Shown here in pieces: positions 41,044 through 50,800 of a DNA stretch of 64,000 nucleotides; positions within the stretch are counted from its first letter, which is position 1, and every line of letters starts with the position of its first letter. The stretch is from an uncultured Clostridia bacterium (GTDB lineage: Bacteria; Bacillota; Clostridia; Peptostreptococcales; Anaerovoracaceae). The notes beneath the pieces were generated by a model, which had not been told where the DNA came from, ran no database searches, and was given only the letters and a program-made list of their open reading frames with translations. The stretch covers positions 1-64,000 of the forward strand of contig CAKQOE010000005.1 of the NCBI GenBank assembly GCA_934255545.1, read 5' to 3'. Both the position numbers and the translations under genes were made by a program.

Positions 41044-42093
41044 ATGAGAAAATTTAATTATAATGAAACATGGAAAAAATTGCTCACTCCTGAGATAGTA
41101 TCCTATCTTACACAGATACATGAATTCAAAGGTGAGCAGACTTTGTTTATTGAATCAAAATCCGATACATTGATGCACCTTGTTGAAATTGCAAAGATAC
41201 AAAGTACAGAAGCATCTAACAAGATAGAAGGTATTTATACATCGGATCAACGGCTGGAAGCTCTGGTAAAAGATACCACTATGCCAAGGACTCGAAATGA
41301 ATGTGAGATTGCAGGATACAGAGATGTATTGAATACGATTCATGAAAGTCATGATTATATCCCGGCTAAACCTTCAATGATACTGCAATTACACAGAGAT
41401 CTTTATAAATTTGAAGGAATTGACGTGGGCGGAAAATATAAGACAACTGATAACGTCATTGAAGAGGAAGACGCAGAGGGACATAAATTTATCAGATTTC
41501 AGCCTGTTTCAGCATGGGAGACTTCTGAAGCTATGGAAGAGCTGTGTAGGGCATTTGAGGAAGCAGTTTCCGCAGATAAAATAGATCATCTGATATTGAT
41601 ACCAATGTTTATTCTTGATTTTCTGTGTATACATCCGTTTAATGACGGAAACGGCAGGATGAGCAGACTGCTTACTTTACTGCTTTTGTATCGTGCAGGT
41701 TATATTGTTGGAAAATATATCAGTATAGAAAAATTGATAGAGAGTACAAAGGTCAACTATTATGACTGCCTGCAACGAAGTTCTGTTGGATGGCATGAAA
41801 ATAAAAATGACTATGAACCATTTGTGAAATATATGTTGAGCGTTACACTGGCAGCCTACAGGGATTTTTCTTCAAGAGTGAGTTTGCTTGCAGTGGAAGC
41901 CGTATCTAAGCCGGACAGAATAACAAAGCTTATAAAAGCAACATTAGGACCCATATCGAAAACTGAGATAATGAAACAATGCCCTGATATAAGTCAAGTG
42001 ACTGTTCAGAGAACTTTAGCTGAATTGTTGAAATCAGAGCAAATAATCAAGATAGGCGGTGGACGGTATACAAAATATATTTGGAATAAATAG
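41044..42093 (+). CDS. Fic-domain AMP-transferase (class II, self-inhibited) with C-terminal wHTH
   Basis: 349 residues. The inhibitory helix motif is visible early as S58-x-x-x-E62-G63 (TEASNKIEG), and the active loop HPFNDGNGR (197-205) is intact with catalytic His197. The C terminus (about 280-349, ITKLIKATLGPISKTEIMKQ.. VTVQRTLAELLKSEQIIKIGGG) is a winged-helix DNA-binding domain. Fic proteins attach AMP or similar groups to a target protein; the DNA-binding tail and the inverted repeat at its promoter suggest autoregulation. It lies just upstream of hsdM with only 20 bp between. Confidence 0.93.
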   Translation: MRKFNYNETWKKLLTPEIVSYLTQIHEFKGEQTLFIESKSDTLMHLVEIAKIQSTEASNKIEGIYTSDQRLEALVKDTTMPRTRNECEIAGYRDVLNTIHESHDYIPAKPSMILQLHRDLYKFEGIDVGGKYKTTDNVIEEEDAEGHKFIRFQPVSAWETSEAMEELCRAFEEAVSADKIDHLILIPMFILDFLCIHPFNDGNGRMSRLLTLLLLYRAGYIVGKYISIEKLIESTKVNYYDCLQRSSVGWHENKNDYEPFVKYMLSVTLAAYRDFSSRVSLLAVEAVSKPDRITKLIKATLGPISKTEIMKQCPDISQVTVQRTLAELLKSEQIIKIGGGRYTKYIWNK

Positions 42094-42113
42094 GATTTTA
42101 GGAGAAAAATGAT

Positions 42114-43616
42114 ATGATAACTGGTGAATTAAAAAATAAAATAGATGCTTTATGGGATATATTTGCGGCAGGAGGTCTTGTCAATCCTCTTGAAGTAATC
42201 GAACAGATAACATATCTTATGTTTATTCATGATCTTGATGAGTCAGACAATATGCGTACGAAGGAAAGTGCTATGCTGGGGCTTCCTTATCAGAGCATTT
42301 TTGCGGAAGAGGTAAAGATAGGTGAAAGAATAATCGACGGAACACAGTTGAAATGGTCAGTATTTCATGATTTTCCTGCCGACAGGATGTATTCTGTTAT
42401 ACAGGAATGGGTATTTCCGTTTATCAAGACACTTCATAGTGATAAAAACAGTGCATATTCAAAATATATGGGTGATGCGATATTTAAGCTTCCTACGCCG
42501 CTGGTACTCTCAAAAGTCGTTGACTCGTTGGATGAAATATACAGTATGATGAACGAGCTTCAGACTGCAGATGTAAGAGGAGATGTGTATGAATATCTTC
42601 TTTCAAAGATAGCGCAGTCAGGACGCAACGGTCAGTTCAGAACACCAAGACATATTATAAAAATGATGGTTGAGATGATGGATCCTTCAAGTGATGAAGT
42701 GATATGCGATCCTGCGTGCGGTACATCAGGATTTCTCGTTGCATCAGGAGAATATCTTAAAGAAAATAAAAAAGAAGAGATATTTTATGACAGGCAGAAG
42801 AAAGATCATTATATGAATCATATGTTCCACGGATATGATATGGATCGTACGATGCTCCGCATCGGAGCCATGAATATGATGACGCATGGTATAGATAATC
42901 CGTTTATTGAATACAGAGACAGTTTGTCGGATCAGAATCAGGATAAGGATAAGTATTCACTTGTTCTTGCGAATCCTCCGTTTAAGGGTAGTCTTGATGC
43001 TGAGTCAGTATCAGGCGATCTGTTGAAGGTATGCAAAACAAAAAAAACAGAGCTTTTATTTTTAACATTATTTTTGCGCATACTTAAGATCGGCGGTCGT
43101 TGTGCATGTATCGTACCGGATGGTGTTTTGTTCGGTTCTTCTAAAGCACATAAGTCTATCAGAAAAGAAATCGTTGATAATAACAGATTGGAGGCAGTTA
43201 TATCAATGCCTTCAGGTGTATTTAAGCCATATGCGGGAGTATCTACTGCTATTTTGATATTTACAAAGACTGAACATGGCGGTACCGATAATGTATGGTT
43301 TTATGATATGACTGCTGATGGCTTCAGCCTTGATGATAAGCGTACACCTGTAAATGAAAATGACATTTCTGATATTATCGAAAGATTTAAGAATCTTGAT
43401 AAGGAAGCAGAAAGAAAGCGCACAGATAAATCATTCATGGTTTCTAAGCAGGAGATCGTGGATAATGATTACGATCTGAGCATCAATAAATATAAAGAGG
43501 TTGAATATATCCCGGTAGAATATCCGCCGACATCAGAGATCATGGCAAATATCCGTGAAATTGAAATCAAAATCGGTAAAGAAATAGATGAACTGGAGAA
43601 ACTGCTGAATTTATAG
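42114..43616 (+). CDS. hsdM: Type I restriction-modification methyltransferase subunit
   Basis: 500 residues. N-terminal HsdM helical domain (DALWDIFAAGGLVNPLEVIEQITYLMFIHDLDE), then a methyltransferase core with the SAM motif DPACGTSGF (199-207) and NPPF (287-290), the N6-adenine catalytic motif. The C-terminal helices contact HsdS. With HsdS and HsdR it methylates or cuts a bipartite DNA site. First of the R-M genes; hsdS follows at 47 bp. Confidence 0.96.
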   Translation: MITGELKNKIDALWDIFAAGGLVNPLEVIEQITYLMFIHDLDESDNMRTKESAMLGLPYQSIFAEEVKIGERIIDGTQLKWSVFHDFPADRMYSVIQEWVFPFIKTLHSDKNSAYSKYMGDAIFKLPTPLVLSKVVDSLDEIYSMMNELQTADVRGDVYEYLLSKIAQSGRNGQFRTPRHIIKMMVEMMDPSSDEVICDPACGTSGFLVASGEYLKENKKEEIFYDRQKKDHYMNHMFHGYDMDRTMLRIGAMNMMTHGIDNPFIEYRDSLSDQNQDKDKYSLVLANPPFKGSLDAESVSGDLLKVCKTKKTELLFLTLFLRILKIGGRCACIVPDGVLFGSSKAHKSIRKEIVDNNRLEAVISMPSGVFKPYAGVSTAILIFTKTEHGGTDNVWFYDMTADGFSLDDKRTPVNENDISDIIERFKNLDKEAERKRTDKSFMVSKQEIVDNDYDLSINKYKEVEYIPVEYPPTSEIMANIREIEIKIGKEIDELEKLLNL

Positions 43617-43640
43617 AGAGGAAGAGCGGATCCGAGTGAA

Positions 43641-43657
43641 AATTCGGATTTGTGGGA
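43641..43657 (+). repeat. Direct repeat R1, upstream of hsdS copy 1
   Basis: AATTCGGATTTGTGGGA, identical to 46479-46495 before the second hsdS; 2838 bp apart in the same direction. Confidence 0.7.
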
Positions 43658-43663
43658 TGAAAG

Positions 43664-44776
43664 ATGAAAATGATATTATTAGAGGATTGCTGTGAAATAT
43701 TGGATTCCTTGCGAGTTCCAATAACAGCAGCAAATAGAGAAGAAGGCCCATATCCATATTATGGGGCTAATGGAATACAGGATTATATTGCAGATTATAT
43801 CTTTGATGATGAACTTGTACTCTTGGCAGAAGACGGTGGGAATTTTGGTTCTAAAACAAGACCTATAGCATATAGAATATCTGGCAAATGTTGGGTTAAC
43901 AACCATGCTCATGTTCTGAAACCTAAAAATGGACTTAATGTTGATTTCTTATGTTATTCTTTAATGTTTTATAACACAGATGGTCTAGTTAATGGAGCAA
44001 CAAGACAGAAGTTGACCCAAGCTACAATGCGAAAAATGCAAATTCCTGACTTGCCTTTAGAAAAACAGCAGAAAATTGTAAATCAGCTTAACAAGATTGT
44101 TTCTATTATAAATATGCGCCAACAGGAAATCTTGAAACTGGATAACCTCATCAGAGCCCGATTTGTCGAGCTGTTTGGGGATGTTATTCGTAATGATAGA
44201 AAATGGGGATGTAAGCAGTTTTCTGATATTACTACTTCAAGATTAGGCAAAATGCTCGACACTAAACATCAGACGGGCATATGTAAATATCCTTATTTAG
44301 CTAATTTTAATGTTCAATGGTTTAAATTTGAATTAGATAATTTGAATGAAATGGATTTTAATGAAAAAGATCGGGAAGAATTTTGTCTTGAGGATGGAGA
44401 TTTACTTGTTTGCGAAGGCGGGGAGATTGGTAGATGTGCAGTTTGGCACAATCAAGTTAAAAACTGTTTTTTTCAAAAAGCGCTTCATAGGGTGAGATGC
44501 AATCAGGAAATAATTTTGCCGGACTATTTGGCGTGGTGGTTTAAGTATAATAGGGATAATGGTGGCTTTGATGCTATTGAAGGAGCTAAGGCAACAATAT
44601 CACACTTGACTGGTGCTAAAATGAAAATGTTAGATGTGACAGTTCCACCAATTGAGCTGCAAGAACAATTTGTAGACTTTATCCACCAGGTCGACAAATC
44701 TAAAGCTGCGGTAAAAAAAGCACTTGACGAAACACAGTTATTGTTTGACAGTCTTATGCAGAAGTATTTTGGATAG
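43664..44776 (+). CDS. hsdS: Type I specificity subunit, copy 1 (intact)
   Basis: 370 residues, two target-recognition domains (about 1-150 and 185-335), each followed by a conserved coiled-coil helix. Central conserved helix: RQQEILKLDNLIRARFVELFGD; C-terminal: QVDKSKAAVKKALDETQLLFDSLMQKYFG. Determines the recognised DNA sequence. Its shared repeats R1 (43641-43657) and R2 (44155-44166) recur in the broken second copy, so recombination between the two could change specificity. The gene is AT-richer than hsdM, as usual for TRDs. Confidence 0.92.
   Translation: MKMILLEDCCEILDSLRVPITAANREEGPYPYYGANGIQDYIADYIFDDELVLLAEDGGNFGSKTRPIAYRISGKCWVNNHAHVLKPKNGLNVDFLCYSLMFYNTDGLVNGATRQKLTQATMRKMQIPDLPLEKQQKIVNQLNKIVSIINMRQQEILKLDNLIRARFVELFGDVIRNDRKWGCKQFSDITTSRLGKMLDTKHQTGICKYPYLANFNVQWFKFELDNLNEMDFNEKDREEFCLEDGDLLVCEGGEIGRCAVWHNQVKNCFFQKALHRVRCNQEIILPDYLAWWFKYNRDNGGFDAIEGAKATISHLTGAKMKMLDVTVPPIELQEQFVDFIHQVDKSKAAVKKALDETQLLFDSLMQKYFG
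44155..44166 (+). repeat. Direct repeat R2 in hsdS copy 1
   Basis: AGCCCGATTTGT, identical to 47065-47076; the surrounding 26 bp are also similar. Confidence 0.6.
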
Positions 44777-44785
44777 GATGATGAA

Positions 44786-45112
44786 ATGGCAGAAAAAATA
44801 ATAGAAATCAAAGACTTGAAGAAACACTTTGACTCAGATACAGTATTGGTATCGGAACATGCTTCGATGAGATTCAGGCAAAGAGGTGTTAAAATCAGAG
44901 ATGTTCGTTGCGCAGTCAGTAACGGCGATATCATAGAGCAGTATCCTGACGATCATCCGTTTCCGAGTTGCCTGATACTTGGAAAAACAAATGATGACAG
45001 ATATCTTCATATAGTAATGAGTGATGAAGGCACATCGAGCAGGATAATCACTGCGTATTATCCGGATCCTGAGATCTGGGATAATGATTTTAAACAGAGG
45101 AGGAAAAAATAG
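44786..45112 (+). CDS. DUF4258 domain protein, likely toxin of a toxin-antitoxin pair
   Basis: 108 residues. Core: SEHASMRFRQRGVKIRDVRCAVSNGDIIEQYPDDHPFPSCLILGKTNDDRYLHIVMSDE, the DUF4258 pattern (His, Arg, Arg-Gly and a beta-sheet core) related to RelE/BrnT-type nuclease folds. The following gene is a small YgiT-type zinc-finger protein, a common partner. It begins 9 bases after hsdS copy 1. Role as toxin is inferred from the arrangement. Confidence 0.82.
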   Translation: MAEKIIEIKDLKKHFDSDTVLVSEHASMRFRQRGVKIRDVRCAVSNGDIIEQYPDDHPFPSCLILGKTNDDRYLHIVMSDEGTSSRIITAYYPDPEIWDNDFKQRRKK

Positions 45113-45113
45113 T

Positions 45114-45344
45114 ATGAAGTGTTTAAGTTGCGGGATGGAAGAAATGAAAGAATCAAAGAACACTTATTTTGCTCAACTGACAAATTGTTATGTAATTATT
45201 GAAAATGTACCGTGTTTAGAATGCAGTCAGTGCGGTGAGATATACTATAAAGCTTCCGTACTGGAAAATATCGATGACTTGCTTGATAAGCTGGAGCAGG
45301 TGGCAAGCAAGATTTTTATCGTTGATTATTCACAGGCAGCATAG
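45114..45344 (+). CDS. YgiT-type zinc-finger protein, likely antitoxin
   Basis: 76 residues from ATG 45114, with GAGGAGG 10 bases before; one base separates it from the DUF4258 stop. Two CxxC pairs (CLSCG at 3-7, CLECSQCG near 45) form an MqsA-like zinc ribbon, followed by a helix. There is no C-terminal HTH as in full MqsA. Most likely the antitoxin of the preceding toxin. Confidence 0.82.
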   Translation: MKCLSCGMEEMKESKNTYFAQLTNCYVIIENVPCLECSQCGEIYYKASVLENIDDLLDKLEQVASKIFIVDYSQAA

Positions 45345-45427
45345 TTATACGATTAAGTAAAATATTATAGAAATATCAGCTCTGTACAGTTAAGACACAA
45401 ACATGTAGCAACAGATGTAGTCACATA

Positions 45428-45458
45428 TGATATACTTGTTCAAAAACGAGGTATATCA
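45428..45458. promoter_or_regulatory. Inverted repeat before the recombinase gene
   Basis: TGATATAC (45428-45435) and GTATATCA (45451-45458) with a 15-bp spacer, ending 2 bp before the GTG start. It could be an operator or a recombination site. Confidence 0.4.
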
Positions 45459-45460
45459 CA

Positions 45461-46435
45461 GTGGAAGAAAAATTAGTTCTTGTCATAAATGAAATGGCTG
45501 AGATACTCAGCATAGCGCAGCTGAAAAAGCTTCAGGAAGTAATGCTCAAGCATTTTGTCAGAGAAGAAGCCGACTTAGAAAGAAAGATCATATCTAATGA
45601 AGAATATCTGACATTGTTTCTTGAAGCAAAGAAAATCGAAGGCTGTTCAGAAAGGACTATTGATTATTACAGAACCACGATACAGCATCTGATCAGGAAG
45701 CTTACAGTTTCTGTAAGGAAAATGACTACTGAGCTGATACGAAGTTACCTTGTTGATTATCAGAAAATCAATAACTGCAGCAAAGTGACTGTAGATAATA
45801 TCAGAAGAAATATATCAAGCTTTTTTTCATGGCTTGAGGAAGAAGATTATATACTTAAAAGTCCGATGCGGCGTATACATAAGATAAAAACAAAACAGCA
45901 GGTCAAAGAAACGATATCGGATGAAGATATAGAACGACTGCGTGATAATTGCAGCTGTATAAGGGATCTTGCTATAATAGATCTGCTTTATTCTACGGGC
46001 ATACGTGTAGGCGAGCTTGTTAATCTCAACATTTCAGATATTGATTTTGAAGCGCGTGAGTGCGTTGTTTTTGGTAAAGGCGATAAGGAACGCCGTGTAT
46101 ATTTTGATGCCAAGGCAAAACTTCATCTGAAAGAATATATAAAAAGCCGGACAGATAATGATCCGGCTTTATTTGTAACACTGGACGCGCCGCATGCACG
46201 CCTCAAGATAAGCGGTGTAGAGATCCGTATACGAGAGCTTGGCAGGAAACTGAAACTACATAAAATACACCCACATAAATTCCGTCGGACGATGGCAACT
46301 CGAGCTATAGATAAAGGTATGCCGATAGAACAGGTTCAAAAGATCCTGGGCCACTCGCAGATAGACACAACGATGCAGTACGCGATAGTAAATCAGAACA
46401 ACGTAAAAGCATCACATCAAAAATACATATCATAA
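45461..46435 (+). CDS. Tyrosine recombinase/integrase (XerC/D-like)
   Basis: 324 residues, GTG start. N-terminal SAM-like DNA-binding domain (about 45-130), catalytic domain (about 150-320) with Arg in STGIRVGELV, Lys in GKGDKERRV, H-x-x-R in HPHKFRRTMAT, and the end motif LGHSQIDTTMQYA with the nucleophile Tyr. Integrases of this type next to type I hsdS genes in several Firmicutes shuffle TRDs by recombination. It lies between the two hsdS copies, so this role is the most likely one here; excision of the 2.8-kb R1-R1 segment is the simplest product. Confidence 0.92.
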   Translation: MEEKLVLVINEMAEILSIAQLKKLQEVMLKHFVREEADLERKIISNEEYLTLFLEAKKIEGCSERTIDYYRTTIQHLIRKLTVSVRKMTTELIRSYLVDYQKINNCSKVTVDNIRRNISSFFSWLEEEDYILKSPMRRIHKIKTKQQVKETISDEDIERLRDNCSCIRDLAIIDLLYSTGIRVGELVNLNISDIDFEARECVVFGKGDKERRVYFDAKAKLHLKEYIKSRTDNDPALFVTLDAPHARLKISGVEIRIRELGRKLKLHKIHPHKFRRTMATRAIDKGMPIEQVQKILGHSQIDTTMQYAIVNQNNVKASHQKYIS

Positions 46436-46478
46436 TTGATTATATGATGAATTAATTATTGCTTGATTGCTAAAAGAC

Positions 46479-46495
46479 AATTCGGATTTGTGGGA
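46479..46495 (+). repeat. Direct repeat R1, upstream of hsdS copy 2
   Basis: AATTCGGATTTGTGGGA, identical to 43641-43657. Confidence 0.7.
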
Positions 46496-46504
46496 ATGAT
46501 GTAG

Positions 46505-47674
46505 ATGGTAAAATTAATTGATATAACAGGAAAAGCTTTATCTGGTGAATGGGGGACTGATGATGAAACTGGTGACGGAATCCCAGTACTTAGAACAACC
46601 AATTTTACCAATGAGGGCGTGGTAAATTACAATGATGTAGTTACCAGAATAATTACTAAGAAAAATATTGAGGAGAAGTACTTACGTAAAGGAGATATTA
46701 TTATTGAGAAGTCTGGTGGAAGTGATAAGTTTCCTGTAGGTAGGGTTATATATTTTGACGGTGAAGATAATACATATCTTTTTAATAATTTTACAGGATT
46801 ACTTCGAGTGAAAGACCAAGAAATATGGTATCCGAGATATGTATTTTATTCGCTATTTGCAAATTATAAGCGTGGTGGTACAAGAAGGTTTGAGAATAAA
46901 ACCACTGGACTCCATAATTTAAAAACTGATGATTATGTATCACGATATGAAGTTCCAGAAATTAATGTGGCAGAACAGAGATTAATTTGTGATAAACTTG
47001 ATGAACTGCGTGAAGTTATAATGTTAAGAGAACAGGAAGTGCAGTTACTAGATGACCTAATCAAAGCCCGATTTGTGTAGATGTTTGGAACTCTTCATAA
47101 TAATGAAAATGGATTTGATGTTGTTACTATAGAGGATGTTTGTACATTAATTAAAGATGGTACACATCAAACACCTCGATATACAGATGATAAAAAAACG
47201 GGATATAAGTTTCTTTCTTCAAAGGATGTAATGTCGCAGAAAATAGATTGGTCTGATATTAAATATATTCCAGCAGAACTACATGAAAAATTGTATGCAA
47301 CAATTAAACCACAACGAAATGATATTCTTATGTCAAAGAATGGCGTTAATTATGGAGTTGCAGCAGTAAATGATACAGATGAAATCTTTGATATATATGT
47401 AAGTTTGGCGTTGCTCAGACCGAAAGAATTGATTGATCCAGTTTTCTTTAGATGTATGATTAATAATCCTGAAACAAAAAAGCAGTTTGATTCTAGTATA
47501 AAGGGTATTGGAGTTCCAAATTTACACTTGGGTGAGATTAAGAAAACTAGGATTTTTCTTCCGCCAATGAAACTTCAAAAGGAGTTTGTTACATTTGCAG
47601 AACAAATCAACAAATCTAAAGTTATAATATACAGATATTTAAAATTTGGATGCGTAATGGTATTATATAGATAA
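46505..47674 (+). pseudogene. hsdS: Type I specificity subunit, copy 2, interrupted by an amber codon and with an altered 3' end
   Basis: First part 46505-47080 (191 residues) is one complete TRD plus the central helix (QEVQLLDDLIKARFV) and stops at TAG 47078-47080. In copy 1 the same place reads GAG (RARFVELFG); here CGA-TTT-GTG-TAG-ATG-TTT-GGA continues in frame from the next codon (47081-47674, 197 residues), so one base change explains the break. The second part carries a second TRD (VVTIEDVCTLIKDGTHQTPRY) but its end (KVIIYRYLKFGC..) departs from the usual coiled coil. Half-S proteins can dimerise in some systems, so the two pieces may still act, or serve as a donor cassette for copy 1. 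Confidence 0.82.
47065..47076 (+). repeat. Direct repeat R2 in hsdS copy 2
   Basis: AGCCCGATTTGT, identical to 44155-44166, ending two bases before the amber codon. Confidence 0.6.
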
Positions 47675-47706
47675 CAATACACAAATAAACTTATAAATAA
47701 TGTCTG

Positions 47707-47796
47707 ATGAATAACCCAAAAACTGTTGTATTTACAGTATTAGTATTGGTTTTAGGTTATTCAGTAGGATCTAAATATATGATGTGTCCCATATAA
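47707..47796 (+). CDS. Possible 29-residue membrane micropeptide
   Basis: Starts MNNPKTVV, with a single hydrophobic helix (VVFTVLVLVLGYSVG) and ends KYMMCPI. It fills the gap between hsdS copy 2 and hsdR. No clear ribosome site precedes ATG 47707, so expression is doubtful; it may be the leftover of a rearrangement. Confidence 0.25.
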   Translation: MNNPKTVVFTVLVLVLGYSVGSKYMMCPI

Positions 47797-47818
47797 GTTA
47801 TGATAGAGGAAGTGTAGT

Positions 47819-50800
47819 ATGGTTACTAACTTTGATTATCTTAAAAATGAATCTAAATTTTCAAGATTCGCCAATGTTGCTGTTTCAGCCGAGAAAATCG
47901 TTTTGATAGATGCTGAAGCGAGTATTTTAAACAGCCGCAGAGCGATGGAATTTGCGGTGAAATGGATGTATTCCGTTGATTCTGAGCTTGAAATGCCTTA
48001 TCAGGATAATTTGCAGAGTCTTATGAATTCGGAAGAATTCAGACATATAGTGGGTTATGATATTTGGAAAAGAATGGATTATATTCGCCGATGCGGTAAT
48101 AACGCGGCTCATGGCAGTAAAAAGCTCGGAAGAGACGAGGCTATGCTGTGTCTTGAAAATCTTTTTATATTTTTTGATTTTGTCAGCTGTTGTTACGCAG
48201 AGCATTATGAAGAAAGAGAATATGACAAAACAATAATAGATTCAAGGATAAAAAAGGCAAAGGAATCAAGAAAAAATACAGCTGCCGCAGAAGAAAAGCT
48301 GTTAGCTGAACAAAAAAAGTCTGCGCAGCAGGAGATAGATCTCAATAAGTTGATTGAAGAAAATGCTTTACTGAAAAAAGAGTTATCAGAGCGAAGAAAA
48401 GAACATCAGCCTGCATATATTCCGAAACCGCTCGATCTTTCTGAATATGAAACACGTAAGCTTTATATAGATGCCATGCTTATGGATGCCGGCTGGACAA
48501 GAGGCAGTGACTGGATAGACGAAGTAGAGCTTTATGGTATGCCAAACAGATCAGGAAAAGGTTATGCTGATTATGTACTTTATGATGATATGCATCATCC
48601 GCTTGCAGTGATCGAAGCTAAGCGGACATGCGTAGATGTGTCTAAGGGCAGGCAGCAGGCAAAGCTTTATGCAGATCTGTTAGAAGAAAAATATGAAAGA
48701 AGACCTGTGATATTTCTTACAAACGGTTTTGAGACGCGTATTATTGATGGACAGTACCCTGAAAGAAAGTGCTCGGTGATCTATTCTAAGCGAGATCTTG
48801 AAAAGTGGTTTAACTTACTGACTATGAGAACAAGTCTGAAACATGTTACGGTCGATAAAGAAATAGCAGGAAGGTATTATCAGGAAGCCGCTATAAAAGC
48901 AGTGTGCAGCAGCTTTGATGAGAAAAATCGCAGAAAAGCACTTCTGGTGATGGCTACAGGTTCGGGAAAAACGCGAACTGTCATTGCATTGTGCAAGATA
49001 CTTGCAGACGCAGGCTGGGTAAAGAATATACTTTTCCTTGCAGACAGAAATTCTCTTGTTACTCAGGCAAAGCGCAGTTTTACAAATAACCTAAAAGACT
49101 TTTCATGCACCAATCTTGTGGAAGAAAAAGATAATTATAATGCACGCTGTGTCTTTTCTACTTATCAGACAATGATGAACTGTATAGATACAGTAAGTGA
49201 TGAGAAAGGAAAGTTATTTACATGCGGTCATTTTGACCTTGTTATATGTGACGAGGCTCACAGATCTGTTTACAATAAATACAAAAATATCTTTGATTAT
49301 TTTGATGCGCCTCTCGTAGGATTGACGGCAACGCCAAAGGATGAATTAGATAAAAATACTTATGAAGTATTTGAACTTGAAAACGGTGTGCCTACTTATG
49401 GATATGATCTGGCACAAGCTGTAAGCGATGGTTATCTTGTGGATTATATTTCTGTTGAATCAAAATTGAAGTTTATCGAAAATGGGATAGTTTACGATGA
49501 GCTGTCTGAAGAGGAAAAAGAGGAATACGAAAAGACGTTTACGGATAAAGACGGGAATTTACCGGAATCTATAAATTCATCTGCGTTGAATAAATGGATA
49601 TTTAATGAAAACACGATCAAACAGGTGCTGAATATTTTAATGAATGACGGTATAAAAATCGATTACGGTCAAAAGATTGGAAAAACGATTATTTTTGCAA
49701 AAAATCATGAGCATGCCGAAAAAATACTTGAAGTTTTCAATAAAGAGTATCCATATCTGACAGATTATGCAAAAGTGATCGATAATTATATAAAATATGC
49801 GCAAAGTGCGATAGATGAATTTTCGGATCCGAAGAAAATGCCACAGATAGCTATATCTGTCGATATGCTTGATACGGGTATCGATGTGCCTGAAGTAGTA
49901 AATCTTGTATTTTTTAAAAAAGTTATGAGTAAAGCAAAGTTCTGGCAGATGATAGGCAGAGGTACAAGACTCTGTCCCGGACTGATCGATGGAGAAGATA
50001 AGCAGAAGTTTTATATATTTGATTTTTGCGGTAATTTTGAATTCTTTCGCTTAAATAAAGGTAAGGCAACAGGCAATATGATGGCCCTTCAGGGCGCGAT
50101 ATTTAATTTACAGTTTGAGATATCATACAAGCTTCAGGATATTCAATATCAGGCTGAAAGACTTATTGCCTACAGAAACGCTCTGGTAAAGCATATGAGT
50201 GAAAAGGTGCAGGAGTTGCCACGAAATAATTTTGCAGTGCGTCAGCATCTGAAATATATCGACCATTATTCAGATGAGGTGAATTATCAGACGATTACAT
50301 ACGAGGATACTTTAAAGGTGAAGGAGGAAGTTGCGCCGCTTATTTTGCCTGAGAATGATGATGTAAGCGCACTGAGATTTGACGCGTTGATGTATGCAAT
50401 CGAGCTTGCGTATCTGGCAGGAAAAAAATACTCAAGAGCCCGCAGTGATCTGCATAAAAAAATTGAAGGAATAGCAGGCGTTGCTAATATTCCTGAGATA
50501 CAGATGCAGACTGAGTTTATAAATATACTTCAAAATACTGAGTATATAGATAATGCAGGTATAGATGAATTTGAAGAAATCAGGCAAAAACTCAGAGATC
50601 TTGTAAAATATATCCCTAAAGGAGGCCAGAAATATATAACAAACTTTACGGATGAATTGTTATCGACTGAATGGAGGGAATCCGAACCGGAGCATGATGA
50701 ACTGAAAAATTACAAAGCAAAGGCTGAATTTTATATCAAACAGCACCAGAACGATACTGTTATTTCAAAGTTAAAGACGAATCAGCCTTTAACCGGTGAA

